From NCBI GenBank assembly GCA_029246285.1, contig JAQWNW010000061.1, positions 1-57,523 on the forward strand: 57,523 bases of DNA, given 5' to 3'. This document shows, piece by piece, positions 40,766 to 51,874 of the stretch (position 1 is the stretch's first letter; each line of letters starts with the position of its first letter). The stretch is from Paracoccaceae bacterium. Lineage in GTDB: Bacteria > Pseudomonadota > Alphaproteobacteria > Rhodobacterales > Rhodobacteraceae. The translations under genes were made by a program, and so were the position numbers. Below the pieces are notes generated by a model, which ran no database searches, was not told the DNA's origin, and saw only the letters and a program-made list of their open reading frames with translations.

Positions 40766-41327
40766 TTATGCATTGAAATCAATTTCACCACTAAATGGGT
40801 ATTCTAGAAATTTTAAAGAAAACCTTTTGGAAGAGGTTGTTGGTATGGAAGTTATTTCCATCGCAACTTCGGTGGAAAATAAAGATTTTCTTAATAAACA
40901 ATTGATTGAAATTTTTAACTTAGAGTTGCCAGCTCCAGGAAAATCTCATTTAACTTCTAATGGCTTGAGCCGGCTTATGGGCTTGTCATTAGATCAGTGG
41001 CTTATTGTTTCAGTTGATCAAGAATATGAACTAAAGTCTTTGTTAGAAAATTCTTTATCTAATAAATCTTATGTTACGTTGCAAACAGATGCTTGGGTGT
41101 GCATTAGGATTAGTGGTCGATCTGCGTTGAAGGCTTTGGAGCGAATTTGCCCAGTCAATTTAGATCCTGATTTATTCTTAAAAGATTTTATTGCTAGGAC
41201 AATGATGGAACATTTAGGGAGTATTGTTATTTGTGAGAACCCGAATTCTTACTTGCTGATGTCAGCAAGTAGTTCGGCAAAATCATTTTTACATGCGTTG
41301 GAAGTATCACTAAAAAATGTTATATAA
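40758..41327 (+). CDS. soxG: Sarcosine oxidase-type subunit gamma (SoxG)
   Basis: 189 residues if it starts at GTG 40758, preceded by GAGGGAGATAGGG. This start overlaps the soxA end by 8 bases (GTGGATGA). A TTG further upstream would overlap more and is unlikely. The middle shows LGLSLDQWLIVS and WVCIRISGRSALKALERICP, matching the GCV_T-like SoxG fold. Sequence is more divergent than the other subunits, as usual for SoxG. Confidence 0.85.
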   Translation: MDDYALKSISPLNGYSRNFKENLLEEVVGMEVISIATSVENKDFLNKQLIEIFNLELPAPGKSHLTSNGLSRLMGLSLDQWLIVSVDQEYELKSLLENSLSNKSYVTLQTDAWVCIRISGRSALKALERICPVNLDPDLFLKDFIARTMMEHLGSIVICENPNSYLLMSASSSAKSFLHALEVSLKNVI

Positions 41328-41482
41328 AAGTTAATGTTAATCAAATTAAATGATGATGTATGGAAAAAAATAGCTGATTAATTTTGTTAGGCTAGAATTT
41401 AAAAAATTATGTCTATATTTTTAAATTGAATTTTTTTAGATTTGAATATATCGCATAAATTCTTAATAGAAAGGTTTCAGGA

Positions 41483-43171
41483 ATGGCTCCTCTAGATCAG
41501 GGAAAAGGCGTTTGGAAATCGGGAAAAGGTAAAGGCCGGCATTTACCAAAAGGTCGGCAATATACTGATGAAGCTTTAACTGACATTAAAGTTTTACTTA
41601 AAGACTATGCTGTGAGTAGAGATCTGTTAATTGAGTTTTTGCATTTAATCCAAGATAAATATGGTCATCTTTCATCTGAACATTTGTGTGCTTTGGCGCA
41701 TGAGATGAAATTAAGTCAAACAGAGGTTTATGAAGTAGCAACTTTTTATGCCCACTTTGATGTCGTAAAGGAAGATGAAACGCCTCCACCTTCAATAACT
41801 ATAAGGGTTTGTGACTCTCTATCGTGTGAACTTCAAGGTGCTCAAAGTTTAAAGAAAGCTTTAGAGGATGGCTTGGATTCGTCAAAAGTAAGGGTGTTAA
41901 GAGCGCCTTGTATGGGACGTTGTGATACTGCCCCTGTTTTAGAAATTGGTCACAATCATATTGATCATGCTAATGTGAAAAAAGTAAATGATGCAATTAA
42001 ATCACATGACACGCACGAAAAGATTCCTAAGTATGAGAAATTTTTGGATTATAAAAGTGAGGGTGGATATGAAAAATTATCAGAATTACGCAAAGATGGT
42101 GATCCAGAGAAATGCCAGGATATTTTGCTTGCATCAGGTTTAAGAGGGCTCGGTGGAGCGGGATTCCCTACTGGACGTAAGTGGTCGTTTGTAAGAGCAG
42201 AAGATGGACCTAGGTACTTGGCTGTTAACGGTGACGAGGGAGAGCCAGGAACATTCAAAGATCGTTTTTATTTGGAAAGACATCCTCATTTATTTTTAGA
42301 AGGAATGTTGATAGCCGCTTGGGCAATAGAGGCAGATAAATGTTTTATATATATGCGAGATGAATACCCTGCGGTATTGTCTATTCTTAGAACAGAAATA
42401 ACCTCCTTGGAAAATGCTGGAATTGTTGAAAAAGGTTACATCGACTTGAGGCGTGGTGCTGGTGCTTATATTTGTGGTGAAGAAAGTGCTATGATTGAAT
42501 CAATAGAAGGAAAGAGAGGCTTGCCAAGACATCGTCCTCCTTTTGTTGCTCAAGTGGGTATCTTTGGAAGGCCCACTTTAGTAAATAATATAGAAACTCT
42601 TTATTGGGTATCCAGGGTGCTGAGAGAAGGGCCAGATATTTTATCTGGTGTTGAGAAAAATGGTAGAACCGGCTTGAGGAGCTATTCAGTTTCTGGTCGT
42701 GTAAAAAGTCCTGGAGTATATTTGTTACCGGCAGGTTCAACGATTGTTGATATAATTGAGGAAGCTGGAGGAATGATAGATGGTCACATTTTTAAAGCAT
42801 ACCAGCCCGGTGGACCATCTGCAGGCTTATTGCCAGCTTCGATAAACAATGTGCCTATGGATTTTGACACGTTACAAGAACATGATACTTTTATAGGTTC
42901 TGCGGCTATCGTTGTTTTATCTGATCAGGATAGTGCAAAAGCGGCCGCTTTAAATATGTTACGTTTTTTTGAAGATGAGAGTTGTGGGCAGTGTACCCCT
43001 TGTAGAGTAGGATGTGGAAAAGCCGTAACGCTCATGGAGAGAGAAACATGGGATATAGATTTACTAGAGGAACTTTCATCGATGATGGTTGATGCCTCAA
43101 TTTGTGGTTTAGGACAAGCAGCTCCAAATCCAATCAGATTAACAATAAAACACTTTGCGGATGAAATATAA
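41483..43171 (+). CDS. fdsB: NAD-dependent formate dehydrogenase, fused gamma-beta subunit
   Basis: 562 residues, a NuoE-NuoF fusion. The N-terminal thioredoxin-like [2Fe-2S] domain has Cys110, 115, 143 and 147 (CDSLSC, CMGRC). The diaphorase part binds FMN (GLGGAGFPTGRKW, 222-233) and NAD (AVNGDEGEPGTFKDR), and a C-terminal [4Fe-4S] uses Cys501, 504, 507 and 541. It passes electrons from the alpha subunit to NAD+. The two-subunit layout resembles Methylobacterium FDH1, not the three-subunit Rhodobacter capsulatus FdsGBA. GAAAGG precedes the ATG; 155 bases follow soxG. Confidence 0.95.
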   Translation: MAPLDQGKGVWKSGKGKGRHLPKGRQYTDEALTDIKVLLKDYAVSRDLLIEFLHLIQDKYGHLSSEHLCALAHEMKLSQTEVYEVATFYAHFDVVKEDETPPPSITIRVCDSLSCELQGAQSLKKALEDGLDSSKVRVLRAPCMGRCDTAPVLEIGHNHIDHANVKKVNDAIKSHDTHEKIPKYEKFLDYKSEGGYEKLSELRKDGDPEKCQDILLASGLRGLGGAGFPTGRKWSFVRAEDGPRYLAVNGDEGEPGTFKDRFYLERHPHLFLEGMLIAAWAIEADKCFIYMRDEYPAVLSILRTEITSLENAGIVEKGYIDLRRGAGAYICGEESAMIESIEGKRGLPRHRPPFVAQVGIFGRPTLVNNIETLYWVSRVLREGPDILSGVEKNGRTGLRSYSVSGRVKSPGVYLLPAGSTIVDIIEEAGGMIDGHIFKAYQPGGPSAGLLPASINNVPMDFDTLQEHDTFIGSAAIVVLSDQDSAKAAALNMLRFFEDESCGQCTPCRVGCGKAVTLMERETWDIDLLEELSSMMVDASICGLGQAAPNPIRLTIKHFADEI

Positions 43172-43172
43172 T

Positions 43173-45953
43173 ATGACCGAAGCAATCAAATTTACATTAG
43201 ATGGCAAGGTAGTTTTAGCCAATGATGATGAAACTATTTGGGATGTGGCTAAGCGAGAGGGCACAACAATACCACATCTGTGTCATTCTGGAAAAAAAGG
43301 TTATCGTAGTGATGGTAATTGTCGAGCCTGCATGGTTGAAATTGATGGAGAAAGAACACTAGCAGCGTCGTGTATTCGAACCCCATCAAATGGTATGGTT
43401 GTATCCTCACAAAGTAACAGATCAATTTCTGCCAGAAAAATGGTTATGGAGCTGTTGGTTGCTGATCAACCAGTTAGACATAAGGCTCATGACAAATCTT
43501 CTCATTTATGGCAAATGGCTGATAAACAAGGGGTAACAGACAGTAGATTTCCTAGTATGAAATCTGAAAAGATACCGTTACTTGATGACACCCATGTGGC
43601 TATGAGTGTAAATTTAGATGCCTGTATTCAATGTAATTTATGTGTTCGTGCTTGCCGTGAGGTTCAAGTAAATGATGTGATTGGTATGGCTGGTCGTGGA
43701 CATGATAGTAAAATTGTTTTTGATTTGGATGATCCAATGGGAGAGTCATCTTGCGTGGCTTGCGGCGAGTGTGTTCAAGCTTGTCCAACAGGTGCATTGA
43801 TGCCTTCTTCAGCTGTAAATAACGAGCAAGTTGGCGATAGTAATAATTATGATGAGGAAATTAAGTCTGTTTGTCCTTTTTGCGGCGTTGGGTGTCAGGT
43901 TAGCCTTAAGGTCAAAGACGGAAAAGTGAAGTGGGTTGATGGGATTAATGGACCGGCTAATGAGGGTCGGTTGTGTGTAAAAGGTCGGTTTGGGTTTGAT
44001 TATATCAATCACTCCCATCGTATTACAAAACCCATGATTAGGAGAAAAGATGCACCAAGTAAGGGTTTGAATGTAGATCCTTCTAATCCCTGGACTCATT
44101 TTCGTGAGGCCACATGGGATGAAGCTTTGGATTTTGCAGCAAATGGTTTAAATAAATTACGCTCTGATAATGGTAGAAGGGTGGCAGGCTTTGGCTCAGC
44201 AAAATGTTCAAATGAAGAAGCTTATTTGTTTCAAAAGTTAATCAGGCAAGGTTTTGGACACAATAATGTGGATCACTGTACTAGGCTATGTCATGCGTCA
44301 TCCGTTGCAGCGCTAATGGAGAATGTAGGATCCGCAGCTGTTACAGCGACGTTTAATGAGATTGAGAATTCAGATGTTGCAATTATTATTGGTGCTAACC
44401 CAATCGAGAACCATCCAGTCGCTGCTACTTATTTTAAGCAGTTTGCTAAGAGAGGCGGTAAATTAATTGTTATGGATCCGAGGGGTCAGGCTTTAAAACG
44501 ACATGCCTCACATATGCTTCAATTTCGGGCTGGTGCCGATGTAAGTATGTTGAATGCGATAATGAATGTTATTGTAACTGAAGGATTGTATGATCAACAG
44601 TATATTGATGCGTATACAGAAAATTGGGAAGCTGAGAAAGAGCATTTGGCAGACTTTACACCTGAAAAAATGTCGGAAGTTTGTGGTATCGAAGCAGACG
44701 TTTTACGTGAAGTTGCTCGAGTATTTGCTGGTGCCAAAGCGGGTATGATTTTTTGGGGTATGGGTATAAGTCAACATATTCATGGTACTGATAATTCACG
44801 TTGCTTAATTTCACTTGCATTAATGACTGGTCAAATAGGAAGACCTGGAACTGGTTTGCATCCGCTTAGGGGGCAGAACAATGTACAAGGTGCTTCTGAT
44901 GCAGGAATGATTCCAATGTTTTTACCCGATTATCAAACGGTAACGGATGATGGTGTACGATCAACATTTAATGACATTTGGCAATCTGATGTTGATTTTT
45001 CTTCTGAAAAAGGACTCACTGTGGTAGAAATTATGCACGCTATTCACGAAGATGAAATACGTGGAATGTATATTTTGGGTGAAAATCCCGCTATGTCCGA
45101 TCCTGATGTAGATCACGCAAGAGCAGCGCTAGCTAAGTTAGATCATCTGATTGTACAAGACATATTTATAACAGAGACAGCTAATTATGCAGATGTAATA
45201 TTACCAGCGTCAGCATTCGCGGAAAAGTCAGGAACTGTTACCAACACAAATAGGCAGGTTCAGATGGGTAGGCAAGCTGTTTTGCCACCTGGAGAAGCAA
45301 AGCAAGATTGGTGGATAACAGTAGAGCTAGCAAAACGATTGGGACTAAATTGGGATTATATAGACCCTTCCCAAGTATTCGCCGAAATGAAAAAGGGTAT
45401 GAAGTCTCTCGAAAATATAACATGGGATCGTTTGGAAAATGAGAATGCAGTTACCTACCCTTCCCTTTCTAAACAAGATCCTGGGCAAGCTATTGTATTT
45501 GGTGATGGATTTCCGCGAACTGAGGGGCGAGCAAGGTTTACCCCAGCAAATATTATCGCACCTGATGAAATACCAGACTCGGATTATCCAATGATACTTA
45601 CAACGGGGAGACAGCTAGAACATTGGCACACTGGATCAATGACGAGAAGGTCAACTGTTTTAGATTCTGTTGAACCCGAAGCTAATTGCTCGATGCATCC
45701 AAAAACAATCAGAGCATTAGGCGTTATGCCTGGCGATCTCGTTAGATTATCTACTCGTAGAGGCAGAATTGAAATTATGGTTAGATCTGATAGAGCAGTT
45801 TCTGAGGATATGGTTTTTCTTCCTTTTGCTTATGTAGAAGCAGCAGCAAATATTTTAACTAATTCGGCATTAGATCCGTACGGAAAAATTCCAGAGTTTA
45901 AATTTTGTGCGGTAAAAGTTGAAAAAGTTGAAGATAAAATCGCTGCTGAATAA
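43173..45953 (+). CDS. fdsA: Formate dehydrogenase catalytic alpha subunit
   Basis: 926 residues from MTEAIKFTLDGKVV, one base after the fdsB stop. N-terminal [2Fe-2S] ligands are Cys37, 50, 53 and 67. Two ferredoxin-type [4Fe-4S] sets follow (C151/154/157/161 with C204; C194/197/200/204 region), then the Mo/W-domain cluster C234/237/241/268. Cys373-His374 in CTRLCHASS matches the catalytic pair. Residues 68-150 hold no Cys, so the His/Cys cluster found at that place in many relatives is missing. Oxidises formate to CO2. No fdhD or cofactor gene follows; carB is convergent 4 bases away. Confidence 0.94.
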   Translation: MTEAIKFTLDGKVVLANDDETIWDVAKREGTTIPHLCHSGKKGYRSDGNCRACMVEIDGERTLAASCIRTPSNGMVVSSQSNRSISARKMVMELLVADQPVRHKAHDKSSHLWQMADKQGVTDSRFPSMKSEKIPLLDDTHVAMSVNLDACIQCNLCVRACREVQVNDVIGMAGRGHDSKIVFDLDDPMGESSCVACGECVQACPTGALMPSSAVNNEQVGDSNNYDEEIKSVCPFCGVGCQVSLKVKDGKVKWVDGINGPANEGRLCVKGRFGFDYINHSHRITKPMIRRKDAPSKGLNVDPSNPWTHFREATWDEALDFAANGLNKLRSDNGRRVAGFGSAKCSNEEAYLFQKLIRQGFGHNNVDHCTRLCHASSVAALMENVGSAAVTATFNEIENSDVAIIIGANPIENHPVAATYFKQFAKRGGKLIVMDPRGQALKRHASHMLQFRAGADVSMLNAIMNVIVTEGLYDQQYIDAYTENWEAEKEHLADFTPEKMSEVCGIEADVLREVARVFAGAKAGMIFWGMGISQHIHGTDNSRCLISLALMTGQIGRPGTGLHPLRGQNNVQGASDAGMIPMFLPDYQTVTDDGVRSTFNDIWQSDVDFSSEKGLTVVEIMHAIHEDEIRGMYILGENPAMSDPDVDHARAALAKLDHLIVQDIFITETANYADVILPASAFAEKSGTVTNTNRQVQMGRQAVLPPGEAKQDWWITVELAKRLGLNWDYIDPSQVFAEMKKGMKSLENITWDRLENENAVTYPSLSKQDPGQAIVFGDGFPRTEGRARFTPANIIAPDEIPDSDYPMILTTGRQLEHWHTGSMTRRSTVLDSVEPEANCSMHPKTIRALGVMPGDLVRLSTRRGRIEIMVRSDRAVSEDMVFLPFAYVEAAANILTNSALDPYGKIPEFKFCAVKVEKVEDKIAAE

Positions 45954-45957
45954 ATAT

Positions 45958-48900
45958 CTAATGACTTTGCAATGATTTTACGCCAATTTCTCCTTCACGC
46001 CATTTCTGAATGGCGATAGCAGCGGCAGAACTTGCTGCTAACGTAGTGTAGTATGGTATTCCATCCGACAAGCATTCCGCTCGCATTGAACGAGAGTCTT
46101 CAACAGCCTGACTGCCATCTGTTGTGTTCATAACTAAATCTATCTCACCATTCTTCATCATATCTACAATATTAGGGCGACCCTCGTATACTTTGTTTAC
46201 TAAAGTTGATTTTATTTGATTTTTTTCTAGGTATTCGGCCGTTCCTTTTGTTGCAATAATTTCAAATTTTAAACTTTTTAAGACGCGGGCAGTTTTTATT
46301 AGTTTTTGTGATTTGTCATTATTTCGCACCGAAATAAAAACTTTTCCTGTTTTTGGTAGCTCAACTCCAGCACCTAACTGGGCTTTAAAAAATGCTCTTT
46401 CAAAATTATTGTCTTTTCCCATCACTTCTCCAGTAGATCTCATTTCTGGACCAAGTAAAGTGTCGACACCAGGGAATCTATTAAATGGCAAAACCGCCTC
46501 CTTTACGCAAATGTAGTCTGTATTTGGAGATTTTAGATCAAAATTGGTCAATGGCTCACCCGCCATAACTCTGGCAGCGATAGCAGCAATTGGGCTATTT
46601 ACAGCTTTGGCAACAAATGGGACGGTTCTTGAAGCGCGAGGATTAACCTCTAAAACAAAAATAGAATTTTCTTTAATAGCGAATTGAACATTCATTAAGC
46701 CAATTACCTTTAACGAACGAGCCAGAATTTCTGTTTGTTCTTTTAGTTCATGAATGGTTGATTGCTCCAAACTATAGGGAGGCAATGAACAGGCGCTGTC
46801 ACCAGAATGAACACCCGCTTCTTCAATATGTTCCATGATGCCAGCGATATGGACATTTACTCCGTCACTGATAGCATCTACATCAACTTCAATAGCACCT
46901 GTAAGATAACTATCCAAAAGCACGGGATTCTCACCAGATACATTTACTGCATTCTCAATATATTTCTTTAACTGAATTTCATCTCTGACTATTTCCATAG
47001 CCCTGCCACCAAGAACATAGGATGGACGAATAACAAGAGGGTATTTGACTTTCTGAGCAATTTTGAAAGCTTCATCTGCGGAGTACGCTACATCATTAAT
47101 TGGTTGTTTTAAATCTGCGGAATCAAGTAATTGCTTAAACCGTTCACGATCTTCTGCTAAATCTATTGCATCGGGAGAAGTTCCAAGAATAGGTATTTTA
47201 GCATCTTCCAGAGCATTAGCTAATTTTAATGGTGTTTGACCACCAAGCTGAACGATTACTCCATGCAATACTCCCGCTTCTTGCTCCACTCTTAGAATTT
47301 CCATGACATGTTCAAATGTTAATGGTTCAAAATACAATCGGTCTGAGGTGTCATAGTCAGTTGAAACTGTTTCGGGATTACAATTGATCATAATTGTTTC
47401 ATAAGATTCGTTGCTAAGGGCGAAGCAGGCATGACAACAGCAGTAATCAAATTCTATACCCTGACCAATTCTATTGGGACCACCTCCTAAAATTACTACT
47501 TTCTTTTTATCTGATGGTTTCGCCTCGCATTGTGTTTGTCCATTTGTGATCACTTCATAGGTCGAATACATGTAAGGTGTTTGGGCTTCAAATTCGGCTG
47601 CACAAGTATCAATTCTTTTAAAAACTGATTTTATACCTAGAGATAATCGAGTGTTTCTTACTTCTTTTTCAGTTAAGCGTGTTAAATGCGCTATTCTAGC
47701 ATCAGTAAAGCCATATCTTTTTAAGTTAAGCATGTCGTTTGAATTAGTCGGTAAGCCTCTTTTCTTTATTACGGATTCTATGTCAATGATCTCTCTAATT
47801 CTCTCAATAAACCAAGGATCATAAGAGGTTGCATTGCCAATATCATCGTTTGACAATCCTTCACGAATAGCTTGCGCGATAAGTAATAACCGATCGGGCG
47901 TTTGTTGCGATAATAATTTAATAGTTGCAGTTTTGTCAGGGCTACCTTGAATTTCAATATCATCAAAACCTGTTAATCCAGTTTCTAGAGAGGTAAGAGC
48001 TTTTTGTAGGCTCTCATGAATGGTACGGCCTATTGCCATTACCTCTCCAACAGATTTCATAGAGGTGGTTAAGTAAGGGTCTGAGCCAGGAAATTTTTCA
48101 AATGCAAATCGCGGTATTTTTGTAACAATATAGTCAATACTTGGCTCAAAACTCGCTGGAGTTACTTTTGTAATGTCATTATCCAGCTCGTCCAATGTAT
48201 AGCCAATCGCTAATTTTGCAGCTATTTTAGCAATCGGAAAGCCAGTTGCCTTTGAAGCTAAGGCAGATGATCTCGAAACTCTTGGGTTCATTTCGATAAC
48301 AACCATACGCCCAGATTTTGGATCAATAGCCCATTGAACATTTGAGCCACCAGTTTCGACACCAATTTCTCTCAAAACAGCAATACTAGCATTGCGCATT
48401 AACTGATATTCTTTATCAGTTAATGTTAAAGCAGGAGCTACAGTTATGCTATCACCAGTATGAACCCCCATAGGATCAATATTTTCTATTGAACACACTA
48501 TAATAGCATTGTCTGCTTTATCTCGAACAACCTCCATTTCAAATTCTTTCCAGCCCAATAAACTTTCATCAATTAGAATCTGATTGACTGGTGATGCTTC
48601 TAGCCCTGTTTTACAAAAGTGTTTATAATCTTCTATGTTGTAAGCGACACCTCCACCGGTACCACCTAATGTAAAAGCTGGGCGAATGATTGCTGGTAAT
48701 CCAATTTCTGGTAAAGCATCTAGAGCTAACTGAACACCCTCATTTATATTATTAATTCCATTTATTTTTGGCGCGGTAATAATAGCTGCTTTTGGATTTT
48801 CAAGATCCAGGCGTTCCATTGCTTCACGAAATAACTTACGGTCTTCAGCCATTTCAATTGCTTTGCGATTAGCCCCAATCAACTCCACACCATGAGTTTC

Positions 48901-49224
48901 TAAAATGCCTAGGTCTGCTAGTGCAAGAGAATTATTTAATGCTGTTTGACCCCCCATTGTTGGCAACAGTGCGTCTGGCTTTTCCAGTTCAATAATTTTA
49001 GTTAAAACTTCAGGTGTGATTGGTTCAATATATGTCGCATCAGCCATTTCTGGATCAGTCATTATAGTGGCTGGATTTGAATTCACCAAAACGACACTAT
49101 AACCTTCTTCTCGAAGTGCTTTACATGCTTGAGCTCCAGAATAATCAAATTCACATGCTTGACCAATGACAATAGGCCCGGCCCCAATTATCATGATCTT
49201 TTTTATATCAGTACGCTTTGGCAT
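45958..49224 (-). CDS. carB: Carbamoyl-phosphate synthase large subunit
   Basis: 1088 residues, full length. Two ATP-grasp halves: the first with [20 protein letters not shown] and [18 protein letters not shown], the second with [20 protein letters not shown] and [19 protein letters not shown]-terminal MGS-like allosteric domain follows ([20 protein letters not shown]), the site of UMP/IMP or ornithine control in other bacteria. It makes carbamoyl phosphate for arginine and pyrimidines with CarA, which is not in the window. Confidence 0.98.
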   Translation of the reverse strand: MPKRTDIKKIMIIGAGPIVIGQACEFDYSGAQACKALREEGYSVVLVNSNPATIMTDPEMADATYIEPITPEVLTKIIELEKPDALLPTMGGQTALNNSLALADLGILETHGVELIGANRKAIEMAEDRKLFREAMERLDLENPKAAIITAPKINGINNINEGVQLALDALPEIGLPAIIRPAFTLGGTGGGVAYNIEDYKHFCKTGLEASPVNQILIDESLLGWKEFEMEVVRDKADNAIIVCSIENIDPMGVHTGDSITVAPALTLTDKEYQLMRNASIAVLREIGVETGGSNVQWAIDPKSGRMVVIEMNPRVSRSSALASKATGFPIAKIAAKLAIGYTLDELDNDITKVTPASFEPSIDYIVTKIPRFAFEKFPGSDPYLTTSMKSVGEVMAIGRTIHESLQKALTSLETGLTGFDDIEIQGSPDKTATIKLLSQQTPDRLLLIAQAIREGLSNDDIGNATSYDPWFIERIREIIDIESVIKKRGLPTNSNDMLNLKRYGFTDARIAHLTRLTEKEVRNTRLSLGIKSVFKRIDTCAAEFEAQTPYMYSTYEVITNGQTQCEAKPSDKKKVVILGGGPNRIGQGIEFDYCCCHACFALSNESYETIMINCNPETVSTDYDTSDRLYFEPLTFEHVMEILRVEQEAGVLHGVIVQLGGQTPLKLANALEDAKIPILGTSPDAIDLAEDRERFKQLLDSADLKQPINDVAYSADEAFKIAQKVKYPLVIRPSYVLGGRAMEIVRDEIQLKKYIENAVNVSGENPVLLDSYLTGAIEVDVDAISDGVNVHIAGIMEHIEEAGVHSGDSACSLPPYSLEQSTIHELKEQTEILARSLKVIGLMNVQFAIKENSIFVLEVNPRASRTVPFVAKAVNSPIAAIAARVMAGEPLTNFDLKSPNTDYICVKEAVLPFNRFPGVDTLLGPEMRSTGEVMGKDNNFERAFFKAQLGAGVELPKTGKVFISVRNNDKSQKLIKTARVLKSLKFEIIATKGTAEYLEKNQIKSTLVNKVYEGRPNIVDMMKNGEIDLVMNTTDGSQAVEDSRSMRAECLSDGIPYYTTLAASSAAAIAIQKWREGEIGVKSLQSH

Positions 49225-49281
49225 AAATTAATTCGATTTTTTTTGCACAAATATTTGGTTTTAGTTGCTCAAATTATTTTG

Positions 49282-49309
49282 CTTATAGCCGCCTTGCTTC
49301 TGCGCGCAA
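49282..49309 (-). promoter_or_regulatory. Candidate carB promoter
   Basis: On the minus strand TTGCGC (49304-49309), a 16-base spacer and TATAAG (49282-49287) lie about 60 bases before the carB ATG. Both hexamers are close to sigma-70 consensus. Consensus match only. Confidence 0.4.
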
Positions 49310-49414
49310 GTTATTTCATGTAGATTTCTCAGTTTGGTGATGATTTTTCTGATGATTCATGATTAATTTTTTATACTCTTTAAAGACAGACTCAATTTAT
49401 TTGAATTCGTTCTC

Positions 49415-49443
49415 TTGACTTCTTCAGTCAACCAAGGTGTATC
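49415..49443 (+). promoter_or_regulatory. Candidate aspS promoter with a palindromic -35
   Basis: TTGACT (49415-49420) and TGTATC (49438-49443) are 17 bases apart, about 35 bases before the aspS ATG. The -35 is half of a perfect palindrome TTGACT-tcttc-AGTCAA, which could be an operator. The -10 is a poor match. Confidence 0.3.
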
Positions 49444-49476
49444 AGCAAAGTATATGTAATACGTAGGATCAATCAA

Positions 49477-51255
49477 ATGCATTTATACCGTAGTCATACT
49501 TGCAACCAACTTAATGCCTCTAATGTAGGAGAGAGCATTCGCCTTTCAGGATGGGTCCATCGAGTGCGTGATCATGGAGGAATCCTGTTTATTGATTTAC
49601 GCGATCATTACGGGATGACTCAGATATTGGCGGATCCAGATAGTCCAGCATTCAAAGTAGTTGAAACCTTACGAGCAGAGTGGGTGGTTTGTGTCGATGG
49701 AAAAGTAATGGCGAGAGAAACTAACCTAATTAATGCAAAATTACCGTCAGGTGAAATAGAGGTATTTATAGATAAAATTGAGGTGTTAAGTACTTCTGAG
49801 GAGTTACCTTTACCTATATTTGGTGACCTAGATTATCCTGAAGAAACTCGCCTAAAATATAGGTTCTTAGATTTAAGACGAGAAAAACTTCATCAAAATA
49901 TGATGTTACGCTCAAAAGTGATAAACTCAATACGATCTCGGATGAATGGTTCTGGCTTTGATGAATTCCAAACGCCAATTATCACAGCAAGCAGTCCAGA
50001 GGGGGCTCGTGATTTTTTGGTTCCATCGAGGCTTCATCCGGGCAAGTTTTACGCATTACCGCAAGCTCCTCAACAGTTTAAGCAGTTAATTATGGTAGCT
50101 GGCTTTGATAAATATTTTCAAATAGCACCTTGTTTTAGGGATGAAGATCCAAGAGCTGACAGATCACCAACAGATTTTTATCAATTAGATATGGAAATGT
50201 CATTTGTTGAGCAGGAAGATATTTTTAATACTATAGAGCCAATCATTAAAGGGCTTATGCAGGAATTTAGACCAGAAACACCGACCAATGATGTATGGTC
50301 TAGAATATCTTATAAAGATGCTTTGCTATGGTATGGTTCTGACAAACCTGATTTGAGAAATCCAATCAAGATGCAAATTGTAAGTGAACATTTTAGGGAA
50401 TCTGGATTTAAAATTTTCGCAAATTTGCTTGAAAATGAGGGTACTGAAGTTAGAGCGATACCAGCTCCAACAGGTGGATCTAGAAAGTTCTGTGATAGGA
50501 TGAATGATTTTGCTCAAAAAGAGGGATTGCCCGGGATGGGTTACATTTTTTGGCGAGCTGGCGAAGATGGTTTAGAAGCTGCTGGACCTTTAGCTAAGAA
50601 CATTGGGCCTGAGCGAACAGAAAGAATTAGAAAACAACTGGATCTTGATGAAGGAGATGCTGCTTTTTTCCTTGGAGGTAGGCCTGCTACATTTGAAGCT
50701 GTAGCAGCTAGGGCTCGTAATGAGATTGGTAGTACGCTTGGATTGACTAATAATCATTCTTTCGAATTTTGTTGGATTGTTGACTTTCCTATGTATGAAA
50801 AGAGTGAGGAAAGCGGAGAGTTGGATTTTAGTCATAATCCGTTTTCGATGCCTCAAGGCGGCTTAAGTGCACTTGAGAGCCAAGAAGCTACAGAAATATT
50901 AGGTTACCAGTATGATCTAGCTTGCAATGGTTATGAGTTAATTTCAGGCGCAATCAGAAATCATAAGCCAGAAATAATGTATAAAGCTTTTGAAATCGCA
51001 GGGTATTCAAAAAGTGAAGTTGATAGGCAATTTGGAGGAATGATTAATGCGTTCACTTATGGCGCTCCTCCACATGGTGGGTGCGCAACGGGAATAGATA
51101 GATTAGTAATGCTTTTGGCAGATGAAACCTCTATTAGAGAAGTTATTATGTTCCCAATGAATCAAAGAGCTGAAGATTTAATGTTAGGTGGGCCTTCTGA
51201 AGCATCAAACGAGCAGTTGCGTGAATTGGGTTTACGCATAATTGATCCTAATTAG
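49477..51255 (+). CDS. aspS: Aspartyl-tRNA synthetase
   Basis: 592 residues, class IIb bacterial type. N-terminal OB-fold anticodon domain ([20 protein letters not shown]), motif 1 [19 protein letters not shown], motif 2 [19 protein letters not shown], the bacterial GAD insertion in the middle, and motif 3 [13 protein letters not shown]. Whether it also charges tRNA-Asn, as in many alphaproteobacteria, depends on a GatCAB elsewhere. No clear SD; the ATG at 49477 matches the family start. Confidence 0.97.
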   Translation: MHLYRSHTCNQLNASNVGESIRLSGWVHRVRDHGGILFIDLRDHYGMTQILADPDSPAFKVVETLRAEWVVCVDGKVMARETNLINAKLPSGEIEVFIDKIEVLSTSEELPLPIFGDLDYPEETRLKYRFLDLRREKLHQNMMLRSKVINSIRSRMNGSGFDEFQTPIITASSPEGARDFLVPSRLHPGKFYALPQAPQQFKQLIMVAGFDKYFQIAPCFRDEDPRADRSPTDFYQLDMEMSFVEQEDIFNTIEPIIKGLMQEFRPETPTNDVWSRISYKDALLWYGSDKPDLRNPIKMQIVSEHFRESGFKIFANLLENEGTEVRAIPAPTGGSRKFCDRMNDFAQKEGLPGMGYIFWRAGEDGLEAAGPLAKNIGPERTERIRKQLDLDEGDAAFFLGGRPATFEAVAARARNEIGSTLGLTNNHSFEFCWIVDFPMYEKSEESGELDFSHNPFSMPQGGLSALESQEATEILGYQYDLACNGYELISGAIRNHKPEIMYKAFEIAGYSKSEVDRQFGGMINAFTYGAPPHGGCATGIDRLVMLLADETSIREVIMFPMNQRAEDLMLGGPSEASNEQLRELGLRIIDPN

Positions 51256-51270
51256 CTAAAATATCAATTA

Positions 51271-51873
51271 TTAGAAAGACTTCCTTGCTGTTAGAGCCGC
51301 TAAAATTGTTCCGTCATCAAGATAATCCAATTCCCCCCCTATCGGCACGCCGCGTGCTAGGGACGTAATTTGAGTCTGAGTATCTTGTAATTCGTCTGCG
51401 ATATAATGAGCAGTTGTTTGCCCATCGATTGTTGAATTTAAGGCAAGTATAATTTCATTTATTTTTTCCTTTGACAACCGGTGTTTTAATTTCTCAATAC
51501 CAAGCTTTTCAGGGCCAACACCATCTAGAGGGGATAATACTCCTCCCAAAACATGGTATTGGCCTTTAAAGTTACTTGACCTCTCTAGTGCCCAGAGATC
51601 TGCTATGCCTTCAACGACGCATATTTGCCCATTATGTCTTTTTTCATCTGAGCAAATTTCGCAGAGATCTTTAGATCCAACGTTCCCACAATTTAAACAT
51701 TGTCTTACATTTGCTGATACATTTCGTAAGGCTTCCGATAGGGGATTTAATAAAACAGATTTTTTTCTAATTAAGTGCAGTACGGCCCGACGGGCAGAAC
51801 GTGGCCCTAAACCAGGAAGTTTAGCCATTAAGGATATTAGTCTTTCAATATCATTTTCTTTATTCAGACTCAT
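51271..51873 (-). CDS. recR: Recombination protein RecR
   Basis: 200 residues. HhH motif in [20 protein letters not shown], a four-Cys zinc site ([16 protein letters not shown]) and a Toprim domain ([16 protein letters not shown]; ending [19 protein letters not shown]). With RecO it loads RecA at gaps. It is the last gene of ffs-dnaX-ybaB-recR and starts one base after the ybaB stop; its stop is 15 bases from that of aspS. Confidence 0.97.
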   Translation of the reverse strand: MSLNKENDIERLISLMAKLPGLGPRSARRAVLHLIRKKSVLLNPLSEALRNVSANVRQCLNCGNVGSKDLCEICSDEKRHNGQICVVEGIADLWALERSSNFKGQYHVLGGVLSPLDGVGPEKLGIEKLKHRLSKEKINEIILALNSTIDGQTTAHYIADELQDTQTQITSLARGVPIGGELDYLDDGTILAALTARKSF

Positions 51874-51874
51874 T

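Noticed and set aside
41328-41482. Promoter of the formate dehydrogenase genes
   Set aside because: The 155-base gap is so A/T-rich that several TTGAAT/TATATT-like pairs occur; none stands out enough to annotate.
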